Shown: positions 43,335 through 52,033 of the stretch, one piece after another
Position numbering within the stretch: position 1 is the stretch's first letter
Layout: each line of letters opens with the position of its first letter
Assembly: GCA_001898465.1 (NCBI GenBank)
Contig: MKTX01000007.1
Location: 310,001 to 374,000 of the forward strand
Length of the DNA stretch: 64,000 nucleotides
Direction of reading: 5' to 3'
Source of the DNA: Sphingobacteriales bacterium 39-19
GTDB lineage: Bacteria > Bacteroidota > Bacteroidia > Chitinophagales > Chitinophagaceae
Notes under the pieces: model-generated
Told to the model about the DNA's origin: nothing
The model's input: the letters and a program-made list of their open reading frames with translations, nothing else
Database searches by the model: none
Translations under genes and position numbers: made by a program

Positions 43335-43913
43335 ATGGTGCTCCCAATTGTAGCTTATGGCTCCCCGGTTCTTCGTAAACTTTGTAAAGATATAGATCCC
43401 GGCTACCCCAATCTTTCTATATTGATAGAAGATATGTGGGAAACCATGTACCGCAGTAGTGGCGTAGGTTTAGCGGCCCCTCAAATAGGCAGGGACATTC
43501 GTTTATTTGTTATTGACAGTACCCAGGTATTTGAATCTTTAGATAAAGAGGAAGAAGGCATTTATCCCGATGCGCCGGGCATTAAACAGGTTTTTATAAA
43601 TGCACATATTGAAGAGCTGGAAGGTGAAGATTGGGTTTATAATGAAGGTTGCCTGAGTATTCCCAAAATAAGAGAAGATATTCTGCGGAAAGAAAGTGTA
43701 ACCTTACGCTATTGCGATGAAAATTTTGAAGAACATATAAAAACATTTGATGGGGTTACAGCAAGAATTATTCTGCATGAATATGACCATACCGAGGGCA
43801 AGCTTTTTATTGATTATGTGAAACCGCTAAAACGTACATTAATGAAGCGTAAGTTAGATGATATTTCAAAAGGAAAGATACAGGTAGATTACCGGATGGT
43901 GTTCTTAAAATAA
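43335..43913 (+). CDS. def: Peptide deformylase
   Basis: Protein of 192 residues. It removes the formyl group from new protein N-termini. The three canonical motifs are intact: GVGLAAPQIG, EGCLSIP (iron ligand Cys) and HEYDHTEGKLF, whose two His and Glu complete the site. An insertion between motifs one and two (FESLDKEEEGIYPDAPG) is longer than in E. coli and common in Bacteroidota. It has its own promoter at 43283. Confidence 0.97.
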   Translation: MVLPIVAYGSPVLRKLCKDIDPGYPNLSILIEDMWETMYRSSGVGLAAPQIGRDIRLFVIDSTQVFESLDKEEEGIYPDAPGIKQVFINAHIEELEGEDWVYNEGCLSIPKIREDILRKESVTLRYCDENFEEHIKTFDGVTARIILHEYDHTEGKLFIDYVKPLKRTLMKRKLDDISKGKIQVDYRMVFLK

Positions 43914-43978
43914 TGCGATCGGATACATCCTTTATAAATTATTTTATTTCTATACATCGCATCCTTTGGCCCAGGGAA

Positions 43979-44596
43979 TTAACCCCTTCTTCTTTCCAAT
44001 AAAATCATCATCATTAATCCCAATAATATCCTTTCTTCTTCTCCTTCTTCAAATTCCGAAAGTTTATCTACTGTAAATCTTCTTCCAAAAAAGGAAGCTT
44101 CTTTTTTCAGCCTGGCTACCAGGGTGCCATCGGGGCGGGTTACGGTATAAGCGGGGTTAAAAAAATATCCTGTAAACATACCGAGTACAGGGATTTCTGA
44201 AAATACAGCATCGCCCAATTTGGTCCAGGCATTTTCTTCCCGTATCAATAAATCCTGCCTTTGTTTCTCATCATATATCTCATAACGGGCTTTCCAAATG
44301 GAAGCCCATCCCTTGCGGGCTACACGACCTGTTTCACGGCCATTTGCATCGGTAAAAAGATAGGATGCAGAAAAATCAATCCATTTATTCGCTTTAATAT
44401 TATATTTTAAAATCGTTTTTTGTTCATCTTCATACACATTAATATCTTCAATAAGCCTGAAAAGTTTCTGGCGTACATAGGCTACCAATTCATCATTGGC
44501 ATCTTTTGCTACAAAATCATTAGCAAGCGTTGTTATTTTAAATATAAAGCGAAGGGGATAGGCATTTTTTGTAAATGCGAACTGAAGTTTTTCCAT
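43979..44596 (-). CDS. LURP-one-related (scramblase/Tubby-like) protein
   Basis: Protein of 205 residues without signal peptide. A series of beta strands with the repeated pattern F-x-I-x-D-x-x-x-x (FTKNAYPLRFIFKITTLAND, RYEIYDEKQRQDLLIREENA, YTVTRPDGTLVARLKKEASFFG) fits the LURP-one-related/Tubby C-terminal-like fold. The C-terminus is hydrophobic and Leu/Met-rich (ILLGLMMMILLE), as in scramblases with a terminal helix. I infer a membrane-associated role only. Monocistronic; convergent with def. Confidence 0.75.
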   Translation of the reverse strand: MEKLQFAFTKNAYPLRFIFKITTLANDFVAKDANDELVAYVRQKLFRLIEDINVYEDEQKTILKYNIKANKWIDFSASYLFTDANGRETGRVARKGWASIWKARYEIYDEKQRQDLLIREENAWTKLGDAVFSEIPVLGMFTGYFFNPAYTVTRPDGTLVARLKKEASFFGRRFTVDKLSEFEEGEEERILLGLMMMILLERRRG

Positions 44597-44767
44597 ATCA
44601 ATCTATCAAATGAAAGTGAAGTAAAACCTTTTTTTGCTGAAAGCTATCACTAAAATATTTGTTAATGAATGAAAAGTATTAAATCCTTTGGGTTTTTTAT
44701 AACATTTTCACTTCTACTTTTACGTTACACATTCAAACCAACTTGTTCATCTTTAAAACTTGCAAAA

Positions 44768-45136
44768 ATGAAAAGATGTTTACTTTTTTTGTCCTTTTTA
44801 GGAGTGGGTTCCTTTGTAATGGCGCAACAATCGCTGCAAGCCGAAAATCAAAACCCGGATTATAATACCAGCCGGCAAAAGTATATGGCTTCCCGTGACA
44901 AGCTCCTCACTACCATGGGTACTACGGTACAAGATACATACAAAGCTTACGATTGGTACGAGGCCAAGCAGGAACGTAAGCAACAAAGGTATCTTGATCG
45001 CCGGGAAAGAAGGATGTATCAAAAATATTACCCTCAGTACGATTCGTACCGGTATTACCGGCCTTACAGCAATTATAACCGGAATTACTATCGAAATAGC
45101 CCTTATCGCCAAAACTGGTATTATTGGTTTTGGTAA
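44768..45136 (+). CDS. Small secreted Tyr/Arg-rich protein, first gene of an exported trio
   Basis: Protein of 122 residues with signal peptide KRCLLFLSFLGVGSFVMAQ. The mature part is unusually rich in Tyr, Arg, Gln and Asn, especially the last 40 residues (e.g. RYYRPYSNYNRNYYR), which end in YYWFW. No known domain. Aromatic-rich low-complexity tails suggest surface or matrix association, but that is inference. It begins an operon-like row with the LpoB-like gene (gap about 54 nt) and the COG3014-like gene. The ATG at 44768 precedes the signal; an upstream open stretch is not needed. Confidence 0.7.
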   Translation: MKRCLLFLSFLGVGSFVMAQQSLQAENQNPDYNTSRQKYMASRDKLLTTMGTTVQDTYKAYDWYEAKQERKQQRYLDRRERRMYQKYYPQYDSYRYYRPYSNYNRNYYRNSPYRQNWYYWFW

Positions 45137-45190
45137 ATGCCCGTTTTTATTCCACACCCTACTTTAATTATCCACTTTAAATTTTTATTT

Positions 45191-45772
45191 ATGAAGCCAT
45201 TTTTTACCCTTTGTATCTTCTCTCTGCTTTTATTATTGGCCGCCTGTAGCCGGCATGTAACCAGAATAGACCCTGCTGAAACACCCGATATCAGTGGCAA
45301 CTGGAACAATACAGACAGCCGGTTGGTTGCCGAAGAAATGATCCATGATGCGTTATCCGCTGCCTGGCTGTCGCAATTTAATGAGGCTAAAAACCGGAAG
45401 CCGGTAGTCATTGTTGGGATGGTAACTAACCAAAGCCATGAGCATATTACTGCAGAAACTTTTATGAAAGACCTGGAGCGTTCTTTTATTACCACATCAA
45501 AAGTGGGACTGGTACAAAGCGGGAAAAAGCGTGAAGAAATGCGGGCAGAAAAAGCAGATCAGCAAACCAATGCTTCGCAAAGCAGCATGAAAAAATTTGG
45601 GTTAGAAAATGGCGCCGATTATATTCTCCAGGGTTCTATTAACTCTATTGTAGATGCTCATAAAAGAAAGAAAACAGTTACCTACCAGGTAAACCTGGAG
45701 CTCACCAATATTGAAACCAATGAAGTAGTTTGGATTGGTGATAAAAAATTGGCCAAATACATTAAGAATTAA
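45191..45772 (+). CDS. LpoB-like penicillin-binding protein activator lipoprotein
   Basis: Protein of 193 residues. Lipobox LLAACS gives lipidation at about Cys 17. The mature domain has VTRIDPAETPDISGNWNNTDSRLVAEEM (split here for length: VTRIDPAETPDISGNWN then DSRLVAEEMI), VVIVGMVTNQSHEHI, ENGADYILQGSI and TYQVNLELTNIETNEVVWIG, matching LpoB, which reaches through the periplasm to activate PBP1B in E. coli. No class A PBP gene is nearby. Upstream of the COG3014-like gene after 31 nt. Confidence 0.88.
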   Translation: MKPFFTLCIFSLLLLLAACSRHVTRIDPAETPDISGNWNNTDSRLVAEEMIHDALSAAWLSQFNEAKNRKPVVIVGMVTNQSHEHITAETFMKDLERSFITTSKVGLVQSGKKREEMRAEKADQQTNASQSSMKKFGLENGADYILQGSINSIVDAHKRKKTVTYQVNLELTNIETNEVVWIGDKKLAKYIKN

Positions 45773-45803
45773 AGCCGGTTTCTCAATCTTTTAATGCATA
45801 CTC

Positions 45804-47261
45804 ATGTTACTCCTTATTAAAAGGCTTGCAGCATTATGGATGCTGGTTCCTTTGCTTATTTCATGTACTACTTACCGCATGGGTATGCAGTCTTATTATG
45901 ATGATTTAGACACGCATCATTATGATAAGGCCCTGCAGCGCCTGGAAAAGAACAAAAAAATAAAAAAAGATAGAAATAAATTACTTTACTTAATGGAGGC
46001 GGGTAAGGTATGGCATCTTAAAAATGATTTTGAAAAAAGTAATTTTTATTTTAATGAGGCAGATGGGTTTATAGAAAACGGGCATCAATCGGTGGGTAAT
46101 ATAGCCGCAGCAAACCTGCTAAACCCCATGCATGAAACTTACCTGGGTGAAGATTTTGAAAAGTTCATGCTGCATTATTATAAGGCTTTAAATTATTGTT
46201 CACTGGGTAATATAGAAGATGCATTGGTAGAAGCACGCCGGATAAGCCTGGATATAAATAAACAATCCGGCAAATATCATGATAAAAAAAACAGGTATAG
46301 CAAAGATGCATTTGCACTGAACCTGCAGGGAATTATTTATGAATTGGGCGGCGATATCAATAATGCATTTATTTCTTACAGGAATGCTGCCGATGTATAT
46401 TTACAGGCAAACAATACCTATTATGGTGTATTACTACCGGAACAGTTAAAAAAAGATGTGTTGAGAACGGCCTGGCAAATGGGCTTTACCAATGAATTTA
46501 CACGGTATCAAAAATTATTTGGGGAAGATTTTAAAATGGGCGATAATACCGCCACAGATTTGATTTTGTTTATTGAAGAAGGAAAAGCGCCTGTAAAATC
46601 GCAACAACTCATTCATATTAACTATAATGGGAATGGTAAAATGGGTTGGTATGAAACCGGGGGTGCCTACCATCCTTTCCCTTTTGATTATGGTTATTAC
46701 AATATAAATGCTGATAAGCTTACTTCTTTTAGAAGCATAAATGTAGCATTACCAAATTATATTATACAAACCCAATCCCTGCAGCATAAATCAATTTTCA
46801 TAAATGGCCATGAATACAAGCCAGAACTGGCATCAGATATAAACAACCTGGCAGTAAATATTTTGCGGGAAAGATTTATTCCAGAACTTTCTAAAGCGCT
46901 GGCCAGGCAATTAATAAAAAAAGGTTTTGAAATGGCTGGCGAAAAACTGGCAGAAAGTGCAGTGGATACCCATGATAGCAGTAACCTCTCTGAAGCTGAA
47001 AAAGAAGAAAAACGCAGGCAAAAAAAGAAAAAAGCGGAAAGCGCAGGAGCGGCCGCCGGGTTTGCGATTAATTTATTTAACCGCTTTAGTGAAAAAGCCG
47101 ATACCCGCAGCTGGCAAAGCCTCCCTGCCTATATTAGTTATGTTCGTATTCCGTTACAACCCGGTAGTAATGATATTGTACTCACTATAAACGGGAAAAC
47201 AAAACATTTACAGGTGATGGGGGGAAGTGGTTTGCAAATGAGGAGTGAAGTGTTTTACTAA
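45804..47261 (+). CDS. COG3014-like TPR lipoprotein
   Basis: Protein of 485 residues. Lipobox LLISCT (Cys about 21). TPR-like helices from about residue 30 to 200 (KALQRLEKNKKIKKDRNKLLYLMEAGKV, split: KALQRLEKNK ... LLYLMEAGKV) resemble COG3014 proteins, lipoproteins found in gliding or filament clusters and next to lpoB in some bacteria. The middle has GKMGWYETGGAYHPFPF and a Lys/Glu-rich linker (around 395-415), the end has VRIPLQPGSNDIVLTI. Function unknown. Last gene of the trio; convergent with rng. Confidence 0.8.
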   Translation: MLLLIKRLAALWMLVPLLISCTTYRMGMQSYYDDLDTHHYDKALQRLEKNKKIKKDRNKLLYLMEAGKVWHLKNDFEKSNFYFNEADGFIENGHQSVGNIAAANLLNPMHETYLGEDFEKFMLHYYKALNYCSLGNIEDALVEARRISLDINKQSGKYHDKKNRYSKDAFALNLQGIIYELGGDINNAFISYRNAADVYLQANNTYYGVLLPEQLKKDVLRTAWQMGFTNEFTRYQKLFGEDFKMGDNTATDLILFIEEGKAPVKSQQLIHINYNGNGKMGWYETGGAYHPFPFDYGYYNINADKLTSFRSINVALPNYIIQTQSLQHKSIFINGHEYKPELASDINNLAVNILRERFIPELSKALARQLIKKGFEMAGEKLAESAVDTHDSSNLSEAEKEEKRRQKKKKAESAGAAAGFAINLFNRFSEKADTRSWQSLPAYISYVRIPLQPGSNDIVLTINGKTKHLQVMGGSGLQMRSEVFY

Positions 47262-47269
47262 CTGTATTA

Positions 47270-48817
47270 TTATAATTTAATTTCTTCATCACTATCATCG
47301 TAAAACCTGAATTCGGTAAGATGGTAAGATGAGTTTGCAACCACTTTAATTTTCTGTTTAAATTTCCAGCTCCATTTCATGCGCCTGCTGGGAAATCCGC
47401 AAGTAAGATAGGTATATAAAATAGGGTGTACAGAAACCGTTAAATGTTTATGTTTTTGCATAATAAGGTAATTCAGGTTTTTAAAAATTTCATCTTCTAA
47501 TATTAAAGTGGATGAAATTTTACCTGTACCATCGCAACTGGGGCATACTTCGCTGGTGTTGATGTTCATTTCGGGCTTCATGCGCTGCCGGGTTATTTGC
47601 ATCAACCCAAATTTGGTAATGGCCAGTACGGCGTGTTTAGCCCGGTCTACCCGCATGTATTGATCCATGGCATCGGCTAATTTTTTCTTATTTTCAGCCA
47701 TGCGCATATCTATAAAGTCAACAACGATGATGCCGCCCAGGTCTCTTAAGCGTAATTGACGGGCAATTTCTTCAGCTGCTTCCAGGTTAGTTTCCAGTGC
47801 ATTTTGTTCCTGGTTATTGCTTACACTTTTATACCCGCTGTTTACATCTATTACATGTAAAGCTTCGGTATGTTCAATTATTAAGTAGGCTCCGCTGGGT
47901 AAGTTTACCGTTTTGCCAAATGCAGCTTTAACTTGCTTCGTAATTCCGTAATTATCAAAAATGGGAGAATCGCTATTAAAATAGGTAACAATGTCGGCCT
48001 TATTAGGGGCAATACGTTGTATATAACTTTTTGTTTCTGCAAAAATATTTTTATCGTTTACTACAATGCGGTTAAAATCTTCGTTTAGCAAGTCACGCAA
48101 AATACTGGTGGCTTTGCCCTGTTCTCTTAATATTTTAGCCGGTGGTACTGCCCCTTTTAAATTTTGTTGAATTGTTTTCCAGGTATGTACCAGGCTCAGC
48201 AAATCTTCGTGAAGTTCGGCGGTATGTTTTCCTTCTGCTGCAGTACGAACAATAACTCCCAGGTTTTTGGGTTTTATGGCTTCAATTATTTTTTGCAGCC
48301 TTTTTCTTTCATCAGAAGAATGTATTTTTCGGGATACGGCTACAATATCATTAAACGGGGTTACCACCACAAACCTGCCGGGTAAAGAAAGTTCGCAGCT
48401 TAAGCGGGGGCCTTTTGCTGCAATGGGTTCTTTTAAAATCTGAACCAGTAAGTTGGGTTTACCATTTAAAACATCAGTGATTTTGCCGGTTTTTACAATT
48501 TCAGGTTCTACTTTAAAGGTTGAAAAATCAAACCCGTTTTCTGACCTGTCATTTACAGCTTGTTGGGTAAATTTTAAAATGGAACGGATATAGGGGCTTA
48601 AATCTGTGTAATGTAAAAATGCATCTTTTTCAAATCCTACATCAATGAATGCAGCATTCAATCCCGGGATTAGTTTTTTTACTTTTCCCAGGTAAAGGTC
48701 TCCCACGGCAAAACTGGCATCTGCTTTTTCAGAATGCAATTCTACCAGCTTTTTATCTTCCAGCAGGGCTATTTCTACACCCTGGGGAGCGGTATTAATA
48801 ATTAACTCCTTGGTCAA
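47270..48817 (-). CDS. rng: Ribonuclease G (Rne/Rng family)
   Basis: Protein of 515 residues. An S1 domain near the N-terminus (about 35-115: GDLYLGKVKKLIPGLNAAFIDVG then the loop DAFLHYTDL) is followed by the RNase E/G catalytic domain with ALHVIDVNSGYKSV, the Mg-binding IIVVDFIDMRMAEN and the zinc link CPSCDGTGK. It cuts 5'-monophosphorylated RNA and matures 16S rRNA. The start is TTG at 48817: no in-frame ATG lies upstream before a stop, and LIINTAPQGVEIALLED is the expected family N-terminus. A structured 154-nt gap separates it from the 29-residue ribosomal protein gene upstream. Confidence 0.93.
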   Translation of the reverse strand: MTKELIINTAPQGVEIALLEDKKLVELHSEKADASFAVGDLYLGKVKKLIPGLNAAFIDVGFEKDAFLHYTDLSPYIRSILKFTQQAVNDRSENGFDFSTFKVEPEIVKTGKITDVLNGKPNLLVQILKEPIAAKGPRLSCELSLPGRFVVVTPFNDIVAVSRKIHSSDERKRLQKIIEAIKPKNLGVIVRTAAEGKHTAELHEDLLSLVHTWKTIQQNLKGAVPPAKILREQGKATSILRDLLNEDFNRIVVNDKNIFAETKSYIQRIAPNKADIVTYFNSDSPIFDNYGITKQVKAAFGKTVNLPSGAYLIIEHTEALHVIDVNSGYKSVSNNQEQNALETNLEAAEEIARQLRLRDLGGIIVVDFIDMRMAENKKKLADAMDQYMRVDRAKHAVLAITKFGLMQITRQRMKPEMNINTSEVCPSCDGTGKISSTLILEDEIFKNLNYLIMQKHKHLTVSVHPILYTYLTCGFPSRRMKWSWKFKQKIKVVANSSYHLTEFRFYDDSDEEIKL

Positions 48818-48930
48818 AATTTTAATTTTGATAAGATCACAACATCACACGGTGAGTAACATCTAATGGTACAGCACAACTGGAAACGGGGAACCGTGCA
48901 GGTGTTCATGTACTACCTATGTTATAGAAT

Positions 48931-48955
48931 CTTACGGAAAGGTATACTCCGTAAG
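48931..48955 (-). promoter_or_regulatory. Hairpin in the leader of rng
   Basis: A perfect 8-bp stem (CTTACGGA/TCCGTAAG) with a 9-nt loop lies between the 29-residue gene and rng. No T-run follows on the minus strand, so it is not a typical terminator; it may control mRNA decay or translation of rng, like the RNase E leader of E. coli. That link is inference. Confidence 0.45.
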
Positions 48956-48971
48956 CGTAAGAAAGAATTAA

Positions 48972-49061
48972 CTATCTTTTTTTATGACGATTTTTTCTCA
49001 AACGCTTTTTACGCTTATGCGTGGCTATTTTATGGCGTTTTCTTTTTTTACCGCAAGGCAT
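48972..49061 (-). CDS. 29-residue basic ribosomal protein (AURKAIP1/COX24 family)
   Basis: Very short gene of 29 codons plus stop, below usual gene-finder cutoffs. It starts MPCGKKRKRHKIATHKRK and continues KRLRKNRHKKR: almost only Lys, Arg and His. This matches the small Bacteroidota proteins of the AURKAIP1/COX24 (mitochondrial mS38-like) family, which I recall as close to this sequence. They are ribosome small-subunit components. It lies upstream of rng on the same strand. Confidence 0.85.
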   Translation of the reverse strand: MPCGKKRKRHKIATHKRKKRLRKNRHKKR

Positions 49062-49120
49062 GTCAAAATCTTTTTAATGAATAAAGTTGTTTAAAATATC
49101 TTTGTTTTTCCTGCTATTGT

Positions 49121-49966
49121 TTATTTCAGAGATTGAATATGGGCATCTACTTCTTTGCTATAGGCAGGGTTGTTTACCAGTTTTTTGCTCATGTTATACC
49201 ATTTAATGGCTTCTTCTTTTTGTCCGTCAGCTGCGTATGTGTCGGCTAAAAATGCAACGGCTTCCACATTATTGGGTTCGGCAGCTATAACTTTCTTAAA
49301 GCGTTCTATTGCTTTTTCATATTGCCCCGATACCGCTCCTCCCACTGCCAGTACAAATTGTGCTTTCATGTTGTTAGAATCTTTTCTTACTACAGAAAGT
49401 AATTGTTGTATACCTGCCATGGTTTGCTGTGGATCTCCACTGGGTCCCTTCCCATATATATAAGAACTCCCTAAGCCAATCTTCAAATCATCATCGTTTG
49501 GATTTAAAACCAGAGCCTTTTCAAATAATGAAATTGCTTCGTCCGTTTTCCAGGCTAACCTGGCCGGGTCGTGTTCCCGTTTTAAATCCTCTAAATATAA
49601 CCGGGCTGCAAAATTGAGCTTTTTTTCTGAATTCTCCAACTTCGCTGCTTTAGAAATATAATAAATATAAGCATCGTGGTTGTGTACACTGTCTTCCCAA
49701 AAGGCAGCCAGGCTCTCGTAAGCCTTAATTTGCTGGTCTTTTACATCACCACGGGTAATCCCATTTTCTAATTGAGAAAGTAAAATTGTTTGAGATGGAG
49801 ATAATTTTGCCTTTGATTCATTTATATTTGACTGGATATCAAATACTTCTGTTTTTGCCGCCTCGTTGGTTAATGATTTTTTAGCGATAGATGTACTTCC
49901 AAAAATAAAAAGTACAACTACCAATACGATACCGATTCCTGCAACCAATATTTGTTTCTTCACCAC
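49121..49966 (-). CDS. Membrane-anchored TPR protein
   Basis: Protein of 281 residues. One N-terminal membrane helix (ILVAGIGIVLVVVLFIFG) then a periplasmic tail of TPR units, clear at about 140-270: EAISLFEKALVLNPNDDDLKIGLG, KAIERFKKVIAAEPNNVEAVAFLA and EEAIKWYNMSKKL (given as separate short pieces). Function unknown; TPR proteins bind partners. The start is GTG (49966 or the next codon, also GTG), there being no ATG. It is encoded downstream of HU on the same strand with a 30-nt gap that overlaps a promoter-like box at 49987. Confidence 0.85.
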   Translation of the reverse strand: MVKKQILVAGIGIVLVVVLFIFGSTSIAKKSLTNEAAKTEVFDIQSNINESKAKLSPSQTILLSQLENGITRGDVKDQQIKAYESLAAFWEDSVHNHDAYIYYISKAAKLENSEKKLNFAARLYLEDLKREHDPARLAWKTDEAISLFEKALVLNPNDDDLKIGLGSSYIYGKGPSGDPQQTMAGIQQLLSVVRKDSNNMKAQFVLAVGGAVSGQYEKAIERFKKVIAAEPNNVEAVAFLADTYAADGQKEEAIKWYNMSKKLVNNPAYSKEVDAHIQSLK

Positions 49967-49996
49967 TTGAAATTTTATACGAGTTGCAAAGGTACG

Positions 49997-50320
49997 TTAG
50001 TCTTCGTTATCTTCTTTTACAGGCGGTTCCTCTTTTATATTGGGCGAGTTTTTAATTTCCAATAAGAATTCTTTAGCCGGTTTAAATGAAGGAATAAAAT
50101 GTTCGGGAATAGCAACGGCGATATTCTTTTTAATATTTCTTCCTATTTTAGCAGCTCTTTTTTTAATGATAAAACTGCCAAATCCACGTACATACAGGTT
50201 TTCACCATTTGCTAAAGTGGCTTTCACTTCTTTAAACATGGTTTCTAAGGTTACTAAAACATCTACCTTTGGAATACCTGTTTTTTCTGAAATCTTATTA
50301 ATGAGGTCTGCTTTTCTCAT
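49997..50320 (-). CDS. HU/IHF family DNA-binding protein
   Basis: Protein of 107 residues. The HU fold is complete: KADLINKISEKTGIPK, then ETMFKEVKATLANGENLYVRGFGSF, with the DNA-intercalating arm region KKRAAKIGRNIKKNIAVAIPEHFIPSFKPAKEF (short pieces: GRNIKKN, IPEHFIP, FKPAKEF). A 15-residue acidic tail follows, longer than in E. coli HU. It bends DNA as a dimer. Divergent from mutY. Confidence 0.95.
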   Translation of the reverse strand: MRKADLINKISEKTGIPKVDVLVTLETMFKEVKATLANGENLYVRGFGSFIIKKRAAKIGRNIKKNIAVAIPEHFIPSFKPAKEFLLEIKNSPNIKEEPPVKEDNED

Positions 50321-50403
50321 ACTAGGAGTATTTTATAATATCAATTTACAAAAAAAATATAAACTCTGCTGCTTTAATAAGTAATATTTACAATTATTTA
50401 CTT

Positions 50404-51480
50404 ATGTATAACAAAAACCTAACCATAAAACGCAAATTCACCAAATTTCTTTTGCAATGGCATAAAAAATTTAATAAGCGGCAAATGCCCTGGAAAGGAG
50501 AAAAGGATATGTATAAGATATGGTTAAGTGAAATTATACTGCAACAAACAAGGGTTGAGCAGGGAATGGCTTATTATAACCGGTTTTTAGTTTCCTTTCC
50601 CAGCATAAGCAGGCTGGCTGCTGCAAGGGATGCTGAGGTAATGAAATTATGGGAAGGGTTAGGCTATTATTCCCGGTGCAGGAACCTTTTGGCAACAGCC
50701 CGGTTCATTACTTCTGAGTTAGATGGCCAATTTCCTAAAACCTATCCGGAATTATTAAAATTAAAAGGGATTGGCCCTTATACTGCGGCTGCTTTGGCAT
50801 CATTTGGGCTCAACCAGCCCCATGCCGTTTTAGATGGAAATGTAATACGGGTACTCGCCCGCTATTTTGGTATTTATGAAAATGCACAAACGGGTACAGG
50901 AAAAAAAATATTTTCAAATCTCGCCCAGGAGTTAATAGACTTACAGGAACCGGGTATATATAACCAGGCCATTATGGACTTTGGCGCTACTGTATGTAAA
51001 CCCATATCGCCGCTTTGTGAAAGTTGTGTAATGAGAAAAAATTGTTTTGCTTACCAGCATCAGCAGGCTAATGACCTGCCTGTAAAACAAAAGAAATCAG
51101 TGAAAAGGCAAAGATGGTTCTACTATTTATTGGTACAGGTAAACGGCGCATTCCTGGTAAGGGAAAGGAAACAAAAGGATATTTGGCAGCATTTAAATGA
51201 ATTTATCCTGCTGGAATCACCCCGGGCACTTAGCAAAAAGCAGGTATTGGCATCTGGTGAATTTATTGATTATGTAAAACTATCTGAAACCCTGCCTGCT
51301 GTATCAAAAGAATACAGCCAGCAGTTAACGCACCAGGCCATTTATGGTAGGTTTATCGAAATAAAACTCAAAAAAACACCCCCTTTAGAAGGCTACCAGC
51401 TGAAAACTAAAAAAAGCCTTCAAAAACTGGCTTTCCCCGGTTTCATAAATAAATACTTAGGTGAAATGAAATTAAAATAA
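50404..51480 (+). CDS. mutY: A/G-specific adenine glycosylase MutY
   Basis: Protein of 358 residues. It removes adenine paired with 8-oxoguanine. The catalytic domain begins RQMPWKGEKDMYKIWLSEIILQQTRVEQG (short piece: SEIILQQTRVEQG holds the catalytic Glu), the HhH motif is LKGIGPYTAAALASFG, with VLDGNVIRVLARYF containing the catalytic Asp, and the Fe-S cluster is C-x6-C-x2-C-x5-C (CKPISPLCESCVMRKNCF). A C-terminal NUDIX-like domain (about 230-358) follows. Conserved neighbour of ssb and gldE in Bacteroidota. Confidence 0.96.
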   Translation: MYNKNLTIKRKFTKFLLQWHKKFNKRQMPWKGEKDMYKIWLSEIILQQTRVEQGMAYYNRFLVSFPSISRLAAARDAEVMKLWEGLGYYSRCRNLLATARFITSELDGQFPKTYPELLKLKGIGPYTAAALASFGLNQPHAVLDGNVIRVLARYFGIYENAQTGTGKKIFSNLAQELIDLQEPGIYNQAIMDFGATVCKPISPLCESCVMRKNCFAYQHQQANDLPVKQKKSVKRQRWFYYLLVQVNGAFLVRERKQKDIWQHLNEFILLESPRALSKKQVLASGEFIDYVKLSETLPAVSKEYSQQLTHQAIYGRFIEIKLKKTPPLEGYQLKTKKSLQKLAFPGFINKYLGEMKLK

Positions 51481-51581
51481 CCCAAAACCGCTAAGGTGCT
51501 TGCCTTTTATGAATTTAAAAGATTAATGTATCTTTAATTAAGGAAATGAACATTAGAATAATTGATTATTAAATTTATATT

Positions 51582-52016
51582 ATGAGAGGCGTAAATAGGG
51601 TCATGTTGATAGGTAATTTAGGAAAGGATCCCGATATCCAGTTCCTGGAAGGAAATATTGGTGTGGCTAAATTTTCATTGGCAACTACAGAAACTTATAA
51701 AGACAGAAGCGGGAAACTAATTTCCCAAACAGAATGGCATACCATTGTGCTATGGCGGGGCCTGGCAGAACTGGCTCAAAAATATTTGCACAAAGGAAGC
51801 CTCGTTTATATTGAAGGACGCTTAAAAACAAGAAGCTGGGAAGATAAAGAAGGGAATAAAAAATTTGCTACAGAAATTGTAGGCGACAACCTGATTATGC
51901 TGGACAAAAGGGGAGAAGGATTACAGGGGGGCGGATTTGAAAATTTTGATAATGCCGGCCCCGAAGATAATTCTTCTGCTTCACCCGAACCCGGTGACGA
52001 AAGACTCCCTTTTTAA
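51582..52016 (+). CDS. ssb: Single-stranded DNA-binding protein
   Basis: Protein of 144 residues. The OB fold begins RGVNRVMLIGNLGKDPDIQFL, with SQTEWHTIVLWRGLAELAQKYLHKGSLVYIEG (pieces: TEWHTIVLWRGLAE, LVYIEGRLKTRSWED). The tail is acidic and flexible and ends DERLPF, with the D-x-P-F tip that recruits partners. It lies between mutY and gldE, as in other Bacteroidota. Confidence 0.96.
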   Translation: MRGVNRVMLIGNLGKDPDIQFLEGNIGVAKFSLATTETYKDRSGKLISQTEWHTIVLWRGLAELAQKYLHKGSLVYIEGRLKTRSWEDKEGNKKFATEIVGDNLIMLDKRGEGLQGGGFENFDNAGPEDNSSASPEPGDERLPF

Positions 52017-52033
52017 AACAGGGATAAAAAAAA

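Noticed and set aside
43913..43962. ATGCGAT/ATCGCAT inverted repeat between def and the LURP-one gene
   Set aside because: Seven bp with a loop of more than 30 nt; not a convincing hairpin.
48866..49084. 72-residue frame on the plus strand opposite the 29-residue gene
   Set aside because: It is antisense to a gene with strong protein similarity, shows no recognizable domain and has an unusual aromatic composition.
49097..49104. TATCTTTG on the plus strand
   Set aside because: It points into the 3' end of the TPR gene on the other strand; chance is enough in AT-rich DNA.
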